Below, piece after piece: positions 22,385 to 32,756 of a DNA stretch of 64,000 nt. The translations under genes and the position numbers were made by a program. Every line of letters begins with the position of its first letter. Position 1 is the first letter of the stretch. Location: assembly GCA_963585895.1 (NCBI GenBank), contig OY757939.1, positions 39,350,956-39,414,955 on the forward strand. The letters are read 5' to 3'. The notes under the pieces are model-generated. The model was given only the letters and a program-made list of their open reading frames with translations. It searched no databases and was not told the DNA's origin. This stretch comes from Sepioteuthis lessoniana (taxonomy: Eukaryota > Mollusca > Cephalopoda > Myopsida > Loliginidae).

Positions 22385-22695
22385 AGTTCAAACTCCAGTC
22401 ACACTATTACATTCACTTTCAGAGGGTAGTCCTAGTGGTGTAAAGGTTTGCAAGCTAGACAAGCAAACCTTCACGAGTGAGTTCAAGTCTTATTGAGTGC
22501 CCCATTTATTCGGCCTTGAGCCAAATCAAAGCAAAAAGCTTCATCAATTACTACATTCACTTTCAGACTAATACACATAAAAAATTCATACAACTCTCTT
22601 GTCCCCCAGCTATGGGTCAAATAGTTTCACTGATGTTCTTCTACAAGAATGGCTTTAACCCCCAAAGGTTGATATGCCATCAAAACAAAGAAACC
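22385..22695 (+). mobile_element. SINE D copy interrupted by SINE E
   Basis: The left part (AACTCCAGTCACACTATTAC) and right part (CCAGCTATGGGTCAAATAGT, GGCTTTAACCCCCAAAGGTT, CCATCAAAACAAAGAAACC) form one diverged SINE D split by the SINE E at 22425-22551. Confidence 0.75.
22425..22551 (+). mobile_element. SINE E, full-length
   Basis: About 127 bp. Box-A-like TAGTGGTGTAAAGG near 22434, box-B-like GAGTTCAAGTCTT near 22481, and an A-rich end with AAATCAAAGC. Flanked by a perfect 16-bp duplication TACATTCACTTTCAGA at 22409-22424 and 22552-22567. Confidence 0.9.
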
Positions 22696-23158
22696 AAATC
22701 AGCAGTGCATACATCTTTATTCAAATGTTGATATACTATTAAAGTAACAAAACCAAGAAATAAACATGTGCAAATCATTTTTATTTGATAGGAATACAGA
22801 TTGAATTCCTTAGCTTTGGTTTGGCAACCAATCTAGAAGAAAGAAAACTCTCTATCAGGGTTATTTTCAGTTACTTGAAACCACATATGTATGTGCAAAT
22901 GATTATTATTAAATAAAAATATTTTCTTGAAACTATAAAATTATAAGTATTAGAGAGGAATACTTAAAACCTGTGAACAAATTATTGGGATTAGGAATAC
23001 TTGATATCATATAACCGTGAGCAAATTATTTGTATTAGATCGGAAAATTTGATATCACATAACCTCTTAAGGAGCAAGTACACAAAAATATACATATAAA
23101 TATACAATGAATGAGATTTCCTAACCTCTGGGCATGAAATAGCCCTAGATGGGTTGAC

Positions 23159-23225
23159 TGGTTTGGTTTAGCTTGGTTTTATGGCATATCAACCATTGTA
23201 GGTTATTTAATGCCTAGTCTTGTTT

Positions 23226-23280
<55 letters not shown>

Positions 23281-23639
23281 TCATGAACACATTTTGTAGA
23301 TAACATTCTTAAATGAGCCTGAGCTCTTTTTTCACACAGTTAAATAGTTTCAAGTATTGCTATATAACAGTTGCAATTTAACACCAGTCATTTGTTTGTA
23401 CACAGTTTGTTCTATTTGACCCATAGATAGGACCCTATCAGGTGCTACCACTTCGGGCCAGATTAGACCTGAGAGCAATGGCAATGAAGGGGTAGTGTAC
23501 ATTCCCCACAGCTTCAGTATTACTGGAACCCCACCATCAGATTGTTTAATGTCATATCCAGGACACTTGGTGGGTAGGAGGGATCTTAACCCTTTGCAGA
23601 GATGCAGTCCATGTATTCTACAGCCCCAGATGACTGGGC
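23159..23639 (-). mobile_element. Family B retroposon
   Basis: Left edge GGTTTGGTTTAGCTTGG plus the tail module, a (TA)n run at 23232-23276, then the internal zone and core in reverse, head ending GATGACTGGGC. One arm of the head stem has a bulge in this copy. Confidence 0.85.
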
Positions 23640-24195
23640 TGTTGATTGGTTGACATCGATCTGTCACTCAATCAATCAATAAAATATCATATTTATTTTC
23701 TCAATCAGACTTGCCACTAAGTTTGCTTTTATTGCAATAAAACTAAAAAATTTAAAAAATAAAAGAAACCTGAAAATGAAAAATATCATTATTAGCATTA
23801 ATAAAAAAAAACAAAAAAAAAAAAACAATAATAACATACAGTAAAATAGATCAGTATTTTATTTGAATTGTAAGAAATACAATTGTTTTTACATTTAACT
23901 GTGTGTAAACAAATGGCTGATGTTTAATTGAATTGTTAGTGATACATAGCAAAATGTGAAGTTATTTAACTTTGTTGACTGATGCTAAATTGAATTGTTA
24001 GAAATAGAACTGTTTGAACATTTAACTGTGTGTAAACAAATGACTGATGTTTAATCGAATTGTTAGTGATACATAGTAATACTTGGTAGGAACCTATTGA
24101 TAGATCAAATAGAAATACTAAGACAAAATCATATAAATCTAATATATGTATAAAAATATGGCATTAAATGACCGACAATAATTGATATACCATAA

Positions 24196-24452
24196 AAGTA
24201 AAGTTGGCAACTATAGTCAAGGGTGACCCAAAGGCTCCCATTTCAATAGCTACTATACCAAGGTGTAAGGGAGGGTGCTACTCCTTTTCCTGGATTGCTC
24301 CACTTTACCCTTGTTCCGTACCTTATAATGCTAAGCAAGTAGGTATCAAGTACCATTTTTTGAGTCTTTAGGTATGATTCAACCGGGGATTGAACTCAGG
24401 TTGACCAGACCAATGGCAAACACTCTAACCATCATGCTAATGTCCAGTATTG
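24196..24452 (-). mobile_element. SINE A copy nested in a family B tail
   Basis: Begins GTAAAGTTGGCAACTATAGT directly after a broken family B tail (GGCATTAAATGACCGACAAT at about 24160) and ends with a head containing AATGTCC. Box B in reverse is TTGAACTCAGGTTGACC. Confidence 0.8.
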
Positions 24453-24868
24453 TCAAGAAAGAGTTAAGGAAATCCATGTTATCAATATGACTTGATGAAG
24501 AGGTGACCAGTCTAAAAAGAAAACTAAATTCAAACTAGCTATATTCTGCCTAAAAATTTACCCTGTCAGTGGGGTTTACATATACTGACTGTAAGACCTC
24601 TAAAAAAAGAAGGAATGTCCTTGGTATGACACTAAACTGCATTTGATGGTGTGGTTGCAGTTCTGAAGATTTGGGAAGAATGGAATTCTCCTTCATTATC
24701 ATAAGTCCCAGTTCCACTGTGCCCAGAAGTGGTAGTAATGGCTAGGGTCCCAATTTTTGGGTCAAATAGATCAGTTTAAAAATTATTCATATTTGATAGG
24801 ACTTTGTGCCAAAAACAAACCCCTCTCAAGAAACAACTACACTAAAAATGTAATTATGAACATAGAAA

Positions 24869-25529
24869 GGTTTGGTTTGGTTTGGTTTTATGGCATATCA
24901 ACCATTGTATGTTATTTAATGCTAAATCCTTTTTAAACACATATATTAAATATATATGATTTGATTTGATTTGGTTTCATGGCATATCAACCATTGTTGG
25001 TTATTTAATGCCAAATCCTCTTTATACATATATATTGAATATATGATTTCTAAACACATTTTTTCGATAACATTTTTAAATGAACCTGAGCTCATTTTTT
25101 TTATACAATTAAATGGTTTCACTTATTTCAATCTAATACAAATAATCCTATTTACTATTAATCATTTGTTTGTACACAGTTAAATGGATTCAAGTATTGC
25201 TATGTATTACTAAAAATTCAATTAAACATTAGTCATTACTTACACATAGTTAAATGATCTAGCAGTTCTATTTCAAGCAATCCAGTTTGGCATAAGTACA
25301 CAGTTTAAATGTCAAACAGTTCTATTTGACCCATAAATATCAGGTGCCACTACTCCAGGTCAGAGTGGACCTGGGAGAAATAGCAATGAAAGGGTGCTCT
25401 ATATTCCCCAAAGTGTTATTTAAGTCTCACCATCAGATTGTTTAGTGTCATATCCAGCACACTCATTGGAGGAGTCTTACCCCTCTGCTGAGATGCAGTC
25501 GGTGTATTCTGCAACCCCAGCTAACAGGG
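24869..25529 (-). mobile_element. Family B retroposon with a two-fold tail
   Basis: Two tail modules in tandem (near 24887 and 24982), the internal zone, the core in reverse, then the head ending CAGCTAACAGGG. Head divergence breaks the outer stem. Confidence 0.85.
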
Positions 25530-25656
25530 TCAGAACGTAGAATAAACTCAATTCCCTAACCTCTAGGCATACAAAAACACTATACATGTTGACATGCCAT
25601 TAAAATCAGTCATTCAATCTCCTTAGAAATTGACCTTGTTTCACATCCAGCTTGTA

Positions 25657-25784
25657 GTAATTTACGAAGGTCTTTACTTCGATTTAGCACAAGGCCAAAT
25701 GAATGGGGCACCCAATGAGACTCGAACTCACTCGTGTAGGTTTGCTAGTCTAACTTGCTAACCATTACACCACCAGAGGTGCCC
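25657..25784 (-). mobile_element. SINE E, full-length
   Basis: Minus orientation; box A and box B are CTAACCATTACACCACC and GAGACTCGAACTCACTC in reverse. A perfect 18-bp duplication TTTCACATCCAGCTTGTA lies at 25639-25656 and 25785-25802. Confidence 0.92.
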
Positions 25785-26514
25785 TTTCACATCCAGCTTG
25801 TAATGGAGAGGTTGGGAGAATATATAGACTTAACGGACTATTGATGATGCATTTGATTCTCATTGGGTGCTCTATACTTGTGGCTTTGCGCTTAACTAAG
25901 CAAAGATTAGTGATTGCCGGTGTTGAAGATAATCCCTTTAAGAGACCCTCTACTCAGAAACTACTGATAATGATAGTGGACGAAAAGATTTAAGTCAAGC
26001 TGGTCTATTATCAAATCATTTTTTAAAGCCTAAATCAAAATATCAGAACTAGTGACTCTCTTTCTCCATTCCCCCTATCTCATCAGCCATATTGGTGAGG
26101 CACTCCTTTCAAATTACATCCTGCACTTAGGTGTACTTAAAGGAAGACCAGTCTACACACATACATTCACACACTCCTAAGTGCTTATAAAACCTGATGT
26201 TAAAAGAAGCTGTAACCTACATTTTAACTGGCTATCTTGAATAATTCTTGTTTTTATGTATTTTCTAATAGATGGAGAATTTATTTTCATTACTGAACAA
26301 AGATAATGTAAGGCTATCAAATGATCAGATCAATTGATAAATTTTAATGGCATGTCAACCTGTTTAGAGATATTTTATACTCAGAGGTTAAAGAATTGCC
26401 TTTATTGTACATTTATATTTATATGTTTAGTGTAATTGTGACTTAAGAGTTGTTTTGTTTTTTTTTTTGTACACAGTTATATAATATCAAGTATTCTTAT
26501 CTAATACAATTTGT

Positions 26515-27168
26515 GCCCAGTCGGCTAGGGCTGTAGAATATACCGACTGCTTCTCTGCAGAGAGGTAAGACTCCCCCAATGAGTGTCCCAGATATGACAC
26601 CAAACAACCTGATGGTGAGGTTCAAGTAATGCTGGAGCTTTGGGGAATGTGGAGCACCCCTTCATTGCCATCGCTCCCAGATCCATTCCAGCCTGGAGTG
26701 GCAGCACCTGATAGGGTCCTATCTATGGGTTAAATAGAACTAAACTGTGTACTTATACTAAACTGAACCGCTCTAAATAGAACTGTCTTGACATTTTAAC
26801 TACATACTTAAGCTAAACTGAATTGTTTGAAATGGAACTGTTTTTGTATCCTAAACTGAATTGCTTGAAATAGAACTTTTTTTAACATTGGAACTGTACT
26901 TACACTAAACTGAATTGTTTAATATAGAACTGTTTTGACATTTAACTGTATGTAAACAAAAACTATACTTACACTAAACTGATTTGTTTGAATTAGAACT
27001 GTTTGACTAAACTGAATAGCTTGAAAGAGAAATATTTTTGACAATTAAACTGTGTACTCATGCTAAACTGAATTGTTTGAAATAGAACTGTTTATTTGGA
27101 TAAAAATGGACTTGCCATTAAATAACCTACAAAGGTTGATATGCCATAAAACCCAAACACACAAACAA
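26515..27168 (+). mobile_element. Family B retroposon
   Basis: Head CAGTCGGCTAGGGCTGTAGA with stem partner CCGACTG. The core hairpins and six or more internal repeats (TAAACTGAATTGTTTGAAAT type) follow, then the tail GACTTGCCATTAAATAACC...CATAAAACCC. Complete. Confidence 0.88.
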
Positions 27169-27403
27169 TTTGCACACAGTTGTATCATATAATAGTCATT
27201 TGTTAGCATACAGTTATATGGCTTAAAGTAATTAATAATAATGAAAATCTTTGGTAAACAATTACAGCTTCAGATAATTTACCATTATATGGTATCAAGT
27301 ATTTCTATCAAATACAAATAATCTGTAAATAGAATTATTTGACCCAAAGATGGCATCCTGACAGATGCTACCACTCTGGATCAGAGTGGACTTGGGGGTA
27401 ATA

Positions 27404-27408
27404 GCAAT
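27404..27408. repeat. Target-site duplication (left), GCAAT
   Basis: GCAAT precedes the left LTR and recurs at 32752-32756 after the right LTR. The uninterrupted B2 consensus has one GCAAT at this place. Confidence 0.93.
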
Positions 27409-29176
27409 TGTGACGCGAAATTGACTAAAATCACAAAACGGGACTTTTATTTTCGCACGTGTGAAGATGTGTAACGTTACACCCTCACCCCCACCATATT
27501 TTAGATCAGTCTTCTAACCATTCCACTTCTTAGCCGGCCGGTGATCAACTAGTGGTTGAGGGGGTAACGCACATTTCTTTACCTACACAAGAATACGATC
27601 GAGGGAACGGAGAAAATAGAAGGACAAACGAACAAACACGAACAAAGCTTGGGGTTAACCAAGAGCAGAAGGAGATTATGCAACACTACATGCATGTGCG
27701 GACTAGCGCTAGCGTGGGTTACTAGCGAAAATTCCACAAGCACTGGAATGCCGACATCTTGACTCACTCTCGCTGGACCCTATCCCATGCTGCCTCGCCT
27801 CTCTGCTCCGGTGTCCGGTGTTGACTGCCCCTGTCCGTTCTTCCACGCCAACTCTCTGCTGCTCGCTTCTCTGCTGTCCAGCCGCCAACTGCCCTCTGCC
27901 GGGTTGCGTCGTCAACTCCCCTCGTCCGGGTCCCCCGTCAACTGCCTCTGTCCGTGGTTCCACGCCAACTCTCTGCTGTCCAGTTGCCCTGCCATCCAGT
28001 CGCCAACTGCCTTCTGCCGGGTCGCGTCGTCAACTGCTCTCCTCCGGGTCGCGTCGTCAACTCCCATTCGCGTCCCCTTACCACTTCCAGATACGGCGAG
28101 ATTTCAGGTCCAAGAATCCTTTGTCTGGTTTCGCGCCAAAACAGACAAAGGAATCATCTGCTTTGGCAGCCTACCCACATAGTGCTACAGACGGGGTGGG
28201 TTGGCACTTGATCCCCTATATAATAAGTCCTCGTTCAGAGTTTTTCTCTCAGGCATATAAGAACTGGCATATTATGTGAGGGACTAACTTAGGGCCAGAC
28301 TGACCGCCGCTGGCAAGGGGTTCCAAATTTCACACTATCCACACACCCACCAGGCCGCTTAACTTCATCCCCTAGACAACAGAAGATATGAGCCTATAGG
28401 TTTTAGTCGTAATAATATTATATTGTAGTAGTCGGCAACTCCGGTTTCCCATGTGATATTTTAGAGGAATTAATTGGACAATTCTAAGCAAGATAACATA
28501 AGGCGAATAGAAGCTGAAAAGGAAACATGAAGTAACAACACGTGGTAACATAAAAATATATGATTCCTTTACTACAGTTATATACACTTTCAAAGTGTCA
28601 AAATATATAATAATTGGACAGTCCACGAATATAAATGTCTTTTCTTGCCTTTTGTTTTTCTTCAAATTGAGAGAGAGAGAGAGGGTGGTATATAAAGTTT
28701 GGGTATAAAGGAGAAATGGCCCAAAGTTACTTATCTTATTTTTCGACGGGGTTCCACTGGAGAATATTTCTTCTTTCACGGGCTAATAGACTTTATTCTA
28801 TTTTTTTACACTGGCTTGAAGAACCTGGGGTCACTCGTGTCTCAGATATTCTTTTGTCTTCAACCGGGAATACTGGCTATGTTTCGTCTGCCCGCTACGA
28901 ACCCTGCCAAAAAACTGCCTTTCTTACTATTTACTTCCGCTGAGGGGAGGAAGTCCCCACTTCCGTTTTGGGGTCCCAGCCAATCATTTGGCTTCTCTCT
29001 TCTTCCTCTTGGTGTCCGGCGACCTGAGGTTACTAAGTACCAACACCTGTTGATATCCCCTCTGTGACCCACATTCTCTCTTAACGGTCACTTTTTTGAC
29101 GGGTTTCCACTGTTCATTCCAACGGGAGGATAGTATTAATCCTACCTCTATCGTCTCCGCGGGATATCACGTGACA
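27409..29176 (-). repeat. 3' LTR of the element, long form (1768 bp)
   Basis: Starts TGTGACGCGAAA and ends ATCACGTGACA on the plus strand. It shares three blocks with the other LTR: the first about 65 bp, about 28190-28400, and about 28870-29176. Two blocks are absent from the short LTR: about 27475-28190, including a C-rich internally repetitive stretch (27830-28080, repeats of CGCCAACTCTCTGCTG-like sequence), and about 28400-28870. On the minus strand a TATATAGG box (about 28217-28224) and AATAAA (27446-27451) are correctly ordered for LTR transcription and polyadenylation. Confidence 0.88.
27446..27451 (-). promoter_or_regulatory. Poly(A) signal of the 3' LTR
   Basis: AATAAA on the minus strand, inside GCGAAAATAAAAGTCCC, about 37 bp before the LTR end. 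The same signal is at the equivalent place in the other LTR (32206-32211). Confidence 0.65.
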
Positions 29177-29188
29177 TCTCCCCGCCTT
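29177..29188 (-). other. Polypurine tract
   Basis: On the minus strand AAGGCGGGGAGA directly precedes the LTR start TGTCACGTGA. This is the position and composition expected of the plus-strand primer of an LTR retrotransposon. Confidence 0.8.
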
Positions 29189-29646
29189 AAGAGAAGAAAG
29201 GGATAACAGAAATACCAAAAAAAAAAGGTAATTCATTTCACTGTTCTCTCTCCCTTTCTTTTCTCTTTTTTTTTTCACTTTACTTTTCTTCTATCCCCTT
29301 TCTTCTTCACGCTTTGACGAATTCTTTCCTTTTCCTTTTTTTTTCTTTTTTCGTCCTTCCTAATTTTCACCATAGAGGAAGACAATTCCTCTTCTCTTTC
29401 TTTCTCTCTCTCTCTCCTTTTCTTTTTCTTTAATCTTGTCTTCCTTTCTTTCTTTTTCTCTCCCGGCTTTTGGCTGTATCATGTTTCAACCTTAAGGAGG
29501 TAAATTCCTTTTTCTTTCCTTCTTCGTCATTTTTGACGACTTTATACTCTTAATTGTCAAGCTTTGGGGAGAAAATTTCCTTTTCTTTTCTCTCTTTCCC
29601 CTCTTCGTCACTTGTTGACGCACCTCTTTCTCGTCCCTCTCATATT
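29189..29646 (-). other. Purine-rich 3' untranslated region of the LTR element
   Basis: The minus strand is G/A-rich throughout. Loosely repeated units contain GACGAAGA, GAGGAATT and CCCCAA-type segments (for example near 29590-29670). No reverse transcriptase or envelope-like frame is seen. Confidence 0.6.
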
Positions 29647-31911
29647 TCAACATTGGGGACGAGAATTCCTCTCCCTTAGTTTCTCTCTCTCTTTCTTTCT
29701 CTCAACAACTATGAAAGAATATTCCGCTACTACATTTTCGTAGGGCGTTAGAGAAATAAACCTGGGTATTTTTTTATTAATTTCGCTAAGTCCTCTCTCT
29801 CTCTCTGAAACAGACAACTGGCTTAATTTTTCCTCGAATTTATTCGGCATTTCCGAGTTCTTAATTTTTCGAGGTGGGCCTTCTTGACGGACATATTTCT
29901 TTGACTTGTTAGCATGACACACTTGTGTCTTTTTCTTTCCCTCGTTGGTATCAATTCTATATGTCCTCTTGTCTATTCTCTGTGAGATTACGTAGGGACC
30001 TATATATCGTCCACCACAGTGTGGTCCTTTATTTGCGGATAGTAGCAGGACTTCGTCGCCCTTTTCAAATTCTTCATTCTTAGCCTCTTGTGAGGGTCCT
30101 CTCATCTTTCTCTTATCTTCTCGATGAGTATTAGGGAATTTATCCCCATTATTCGTTGGACCTTCATCCTTTCTCTGACGACTGGTCCTTTTATCTTTCT
30201 GTTTATTGAGGTGTGGAAGGTTCACTTCTTTTCTTTCCACTTTCTCACTCTGCGAGCGACTATGTCGTTTGTGCCGCCCACGTGGCTCAGCCGCCATCTT
30301 GTCTTCATGTTTGGCGTTCATTCTCGCCATCTTTCCTTCTTCATTTTTGGCGCTCATTTTCGCCAACTTGCTTTCTCCATTTTGGGCGTTCATCTTCGCC
30401 ATCTTCTTTCCATGTTTGGCGTTCACTCTCGCCATCTTTCCTTCTTCATTTTCGGCGCTTATTTTCGCCATCTTACACGGGTGACACTTTTTAGTCTTTA
30501 CTTCATTTCCCAGTATGAGGGAGATTCCTTTCATAGGTAGCTTGTCTACCACACCAACTTGAATTGGTCCATTTTTCCACTGGGACTTTAGGGTTATTTT
30601 ACATAGCGGTATTTTTACCCTCTTTCCGCCAATACCCTCTATCATCACAGTCTCACGTGTTGCTTCTATTACCCCTTTAGGTAATTTCTCTCGTAGAAGT
30701 AACGACTGAGATGCTCCTGTGTCTCGCAAAATTGAGACTTCCACTGGTCCTCCATGTGGGCCTCTTATCACCCCTTTTTTCGTCCAGGGTCGATAAGACT
30801 GGTTCCCTCTAGTTGTTGTTACAGCTCCTTGAGGTTTTCTCAACTGGGTTTGGTTTCTTTCAGGACCTTTTCCAAGCTGACACCTTATGGCTATGTGTCC
30901 AGCCTTTCCACATTTGTAGCAGACCCCTGTTTTGCTGCTACTTTGGAAGGTCCTTCTATTTTCTTCCTTAGGTCTTCCTTCAGGGCTTAACTCAGCTTTA
31001 AACTTCACTCTATTTCCCGTGAACGTTTTTTCCTTCGTTTTTCGGTGTGTGAGGACGTACTCGTCTGCCAGTGCGGCCATTTCGTAATTCACGTCAGTTT
31101 TTCTTTCATTTAGGTGAATCCTGACTTCTTCTGGCACACAGTTTAAAAATTCTTCAGCTAATATTAGCTGCCGGAGTTTTTCAGCGTCTCCGTTTATCCT
31201 CTTAGAGTCACACCACTTATCCAGCGCGTTCTCCTTTTCTCGCAGAAATTCCACATAAGACTGGTTTTCCGTTTTTCTCTGTGTTCTGAATTTCTGTCTA
31301 TAAGCTTCTGGAACCAACTCGAAGCTTTTAAGAACCGCTGCTTTCACCAAATCATAGTCGGCGCAATTTTCTGTGGGCAGAGTTGCATATGCCCTCTGTG
31401 CTTTTCCTGTCAGCACAGTTTGGAGTAGCATTGACCAATATTCCCTTGGCCACCCGAGATTTAGTGCAGTTCGCTCAAAATGTGCGAAGTATCCGTCCAC
31501 GTTGGCTTCTTCAAATTTTGGGACTAGCCTCGCTTGCTTCGTTACTTCGAAACTGTCATGGCTTCCTTTGCATCCTCTTATTGCCAAGTCGACTTCTCGC
31601 AACCTTGTTTCTTGCTGAATTTTTGCTTTCTCCAGTTTCATCTTATTTCTCTGTAGTTCCATTTGGGCTTGTATTTTAATTTTCTCCAGTTCAATTCTTA
31701 TTATTTCTGTTGGTAGCTCTTCCAATGCTGCTTCCTCGAACACATTTTCGTCCACCATGTGCTCAGCTATTTTTCTAACGAGTTCATGTTTCCTCATAGT
31801 TTTCTGAACATTTAACTCAAGCTTCTCGCCAATTTTCACTATCTCGCTTTTTCTCAGCCTCTCCAACTTTTCCATGGAGGGTTCTTTTAAAAAATTTTCT
31901 ATTTTGTCCAT
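29647..31911 (-). CDS. Gag-protease-integrase-tail fusion polyprotein
   Basis: 754 codons without a break. Residues 1-115: coiled-coil-prone, charged N-terminus with a SAP-like helix pair (about 10-55). Residues about 130-290: capsid/SCAN-like alpha-helical region, including GWPREYWSMLLQTVLTGKAQ and FLNCVPEEVRIHLNERKT. Residues 331-344: zinc knuckle CYKCGKAGHIAIRC (C-X2-C-X4-H-X4-C), for RNA packaging. Residues 397-400: DTGA, the aspartic protease active site, with an ILGNE segment at 466-470. Residues 478-541: repeats of KMAKMNAQN/KMARMNAKH type. Residues about 614-672: FEKGDEVLLL...GRYIGPYVI...TYRI, matching the small C-terminal domain of retroelement integrases. Reverse transcriptase, RNase H and the integrase catalytic core, normally between protease and this domain, are missing, yet the frame stays open across the junction. 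ATG at 31909-31911 lies about 255 bp inside the 5' LTR. Confidence 0.88.
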   Translation of the reverse strand: MDKIENFLKEPSMEKLERLRKSEIVKIGEKLELNVQKTMRKHELVRKIAEHMVDENVFEEAALEELPTEIIRIELEKIKIQAQMELQRNKMKLEKAKIQQETRLREVDLAIRGCKGSHDSFEVTKQARLVPKFEEANVDGYFAHFERTALNLGWPREYWSMLLQTVLTGKAQRAYATLPTENCADYDLVKAAVLKSFELVPEAYRQKFRTQRKTENQSYVEFLREKENALDKWCDSKRINGDAEKLRQLILAEEFLNCVPEEVRIHLNERKTDVNYEMAALADEYVLTHRKTKEKTFTGNRVKFKAELSPEGRPKEENRRTFQSSSKTGVCYKCGKAGHIAIRCQLGKGPERNQTQLRKPQGAVTTTRGNQSYRPWTKKGVIRGPHGGPVEVSILRDTGASQSLLLREKLPKGVIEATRETVMIEGIGGKRVKIPLCKITLKSQWKNGPIQVGVVDKLPMKGISLILGNEVKTKKCHPCKMAKISAENEEGKMARVNAKHGKKMAKMNAQNGESKLAKMSAKNEEGKMARMNAKHEDKMAAEPRGRHKRHSRSQSEKVERKEVNLPHLNKQKDKRTSRQRKDEGPTNNGDKFPNTHREDKRKMRGPSQEAKNEEFEKGDEVLLLSANKGPHCGGRYIGPYVISQRIDKRTYRIDTNEGKKKTQVCHANKSKKYVRQEGPPRKIKNSEMPNKFEEKLSQLSVSERERGLSEINKKIPRFISLTPYENVVAEYSFIVVERKKEREKLRERNSRPQC

Positions 31912-32060
31912 TTTTCTTCAATTTTTTTTTTTCCAAACAGTTATATCAACGAGTAATTTGACTGTTTCGACAATATTCCTTTTTTTTCTTTCACGGTCTC
32001 CCAGGGTAGATTTAGACGACAGGAATTGTCATCCGACTACAAGAAATAAATATTATTAAT

Positions 32061-32167
32061 ATTTATAATAATATCTATTCCCGGACGTGAGCCCCCATTC
32101 AAAAGCGTATGAGGTCGGGAATAAAGGATTAAAATATCTCCGGACGAGACACCATTTCAAAAGCTTA
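32061..32167 (-). other. Primer-binding region, partly duplicated
   Basis: In element orientation the LTR is followed after 13 nt by TGGTGTCTCGTCCGGAG, whose TGG start is typical of a site pairing with a tRNA 3' CCA end. A related copy (plus strand CCCGGACGTGAGCCCCCATT, CAAAAGCGTATGAGG) lies about 70 bp further in, so this leader has a degenerate duplication. The tRNA was not identified. Confidence 0.55.
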
Positions 32168-32751
32168 TGTGACGCGAAAGGTTTACTTTTATCCCAGAAC
32201 GGGGTTTTATTTTCGCACGTGTGAAGACGGGGCAGGTTGACACTTGATCCCCTATAGAATAAGTCCTCGTTCAGAGTTTTTCTCTCAGGCATATAAGAAC
32301 TGGCATATTTCGTAAGGGATTAATTTAGGGTCAGACTGACCGCCGCTGGCAAGGGGTTCAAAATTTCACACTATCACACACCCACCAGGCCGCTTTCCTT
32401 CCTTCCCCAAGATAATGGAAGAATATGAGCCTATTTCAAAGCTGACACCTTAGGCCATGGGTCTGTCTGCCACGAGCCCTGCTCAAAAACTAACTTTCTT
32501 ACTATCTACCTCCGCTGAGGGGAGGAAGTCCCCACTTCCGTTTTGGGGCCCCAGCCAATCATTTGGCTTCTCTCTTCTTCCTCTTGGTGTCCGGCGACCT
32601 GAGGTTACTAAGTACCAACACCTGTTGATATCCCCTCTGTGACCCACATTCTCTCTTAACGGTCACTTTTTTGACGGGTTTCCACTGTTCATTCCAACGG
32701 GAGGATAGTATTAATCTTACCTCTATCGTCTCCGCGGGATATCACGTGACA
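32168..32751 (-). repeat. 5' LTR of the element, short form (584 bp)
   Basis: Starts TGTGACGCGAAA and ends ATCACGTGACA, matching the long LTR over its shared blocks; the final 250 bp are almost identical. Relative to the long LTR it lacks about 715 bp and about 470 bp. At the second gap it contains TTTCAAAGCTGACACCTTAG, which resembles the Gag zinc-knuckle coding region (plus strand 30866-30890) rather than the other LTR. AATAAA (minus) is at 32206-32211. Confidence 0.9.
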
Positions 32752-32756
32752 GCAAT
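32752..32756. repeat. Target-site duplication (right), GCAAT
   Basis: Second copy of the 5-bp duplication, followed by the rest of the interrupted B2 element. Confidence 0.93.

Larger units (their letters stand above)
27409..32751 (-). mobile_element. LTR retrotransposon, RT-deleted, minus orientation
   Basis: TG...CA LTRs at both ends and a 5-bp target duplication enclose about 3 kb of internal sequence with one long minus-strand ORF. In element orientation the order is: 5' LTR (32168-32751), primer-binding-like site near 32140-32155, ORF with Gag, protease and an integrase-tail-like domain, a purine-rich 3' untranslated region, polypurine tract, 3' LTR (27409-29176). The Gag has a SCAN-like segment, which in animals is associated with Gypsy-group elements of the Gmr1-like type. 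Reverse transcriptase, RNase H and the integrase core are absent. It may be a non-autonomous form mobilised by a complete relative. Confidence 0.92.

Noticed and set aside
27787..28279. Plus-strand frames of 85-153 codons, Pro/Ser-rich
   Set aside because: They fall wholly within the long LTR, in its C-rich repeated block, and are absent from the short LTR. No domain.
29200..29700. Polypyrimidine tract as an independent regulatory element
   Set aside because: It is the purine-rich 3' untranslated region of the minus-strand LTR element.
30124..30540. Plus-strand frames of 92-138 codons opposite the LTR element ORF
   Set aside because: They are antisense to the KMARMNAKH repeat of the polyprotein and have only low-complexity Phe/Ser/Leu translations.
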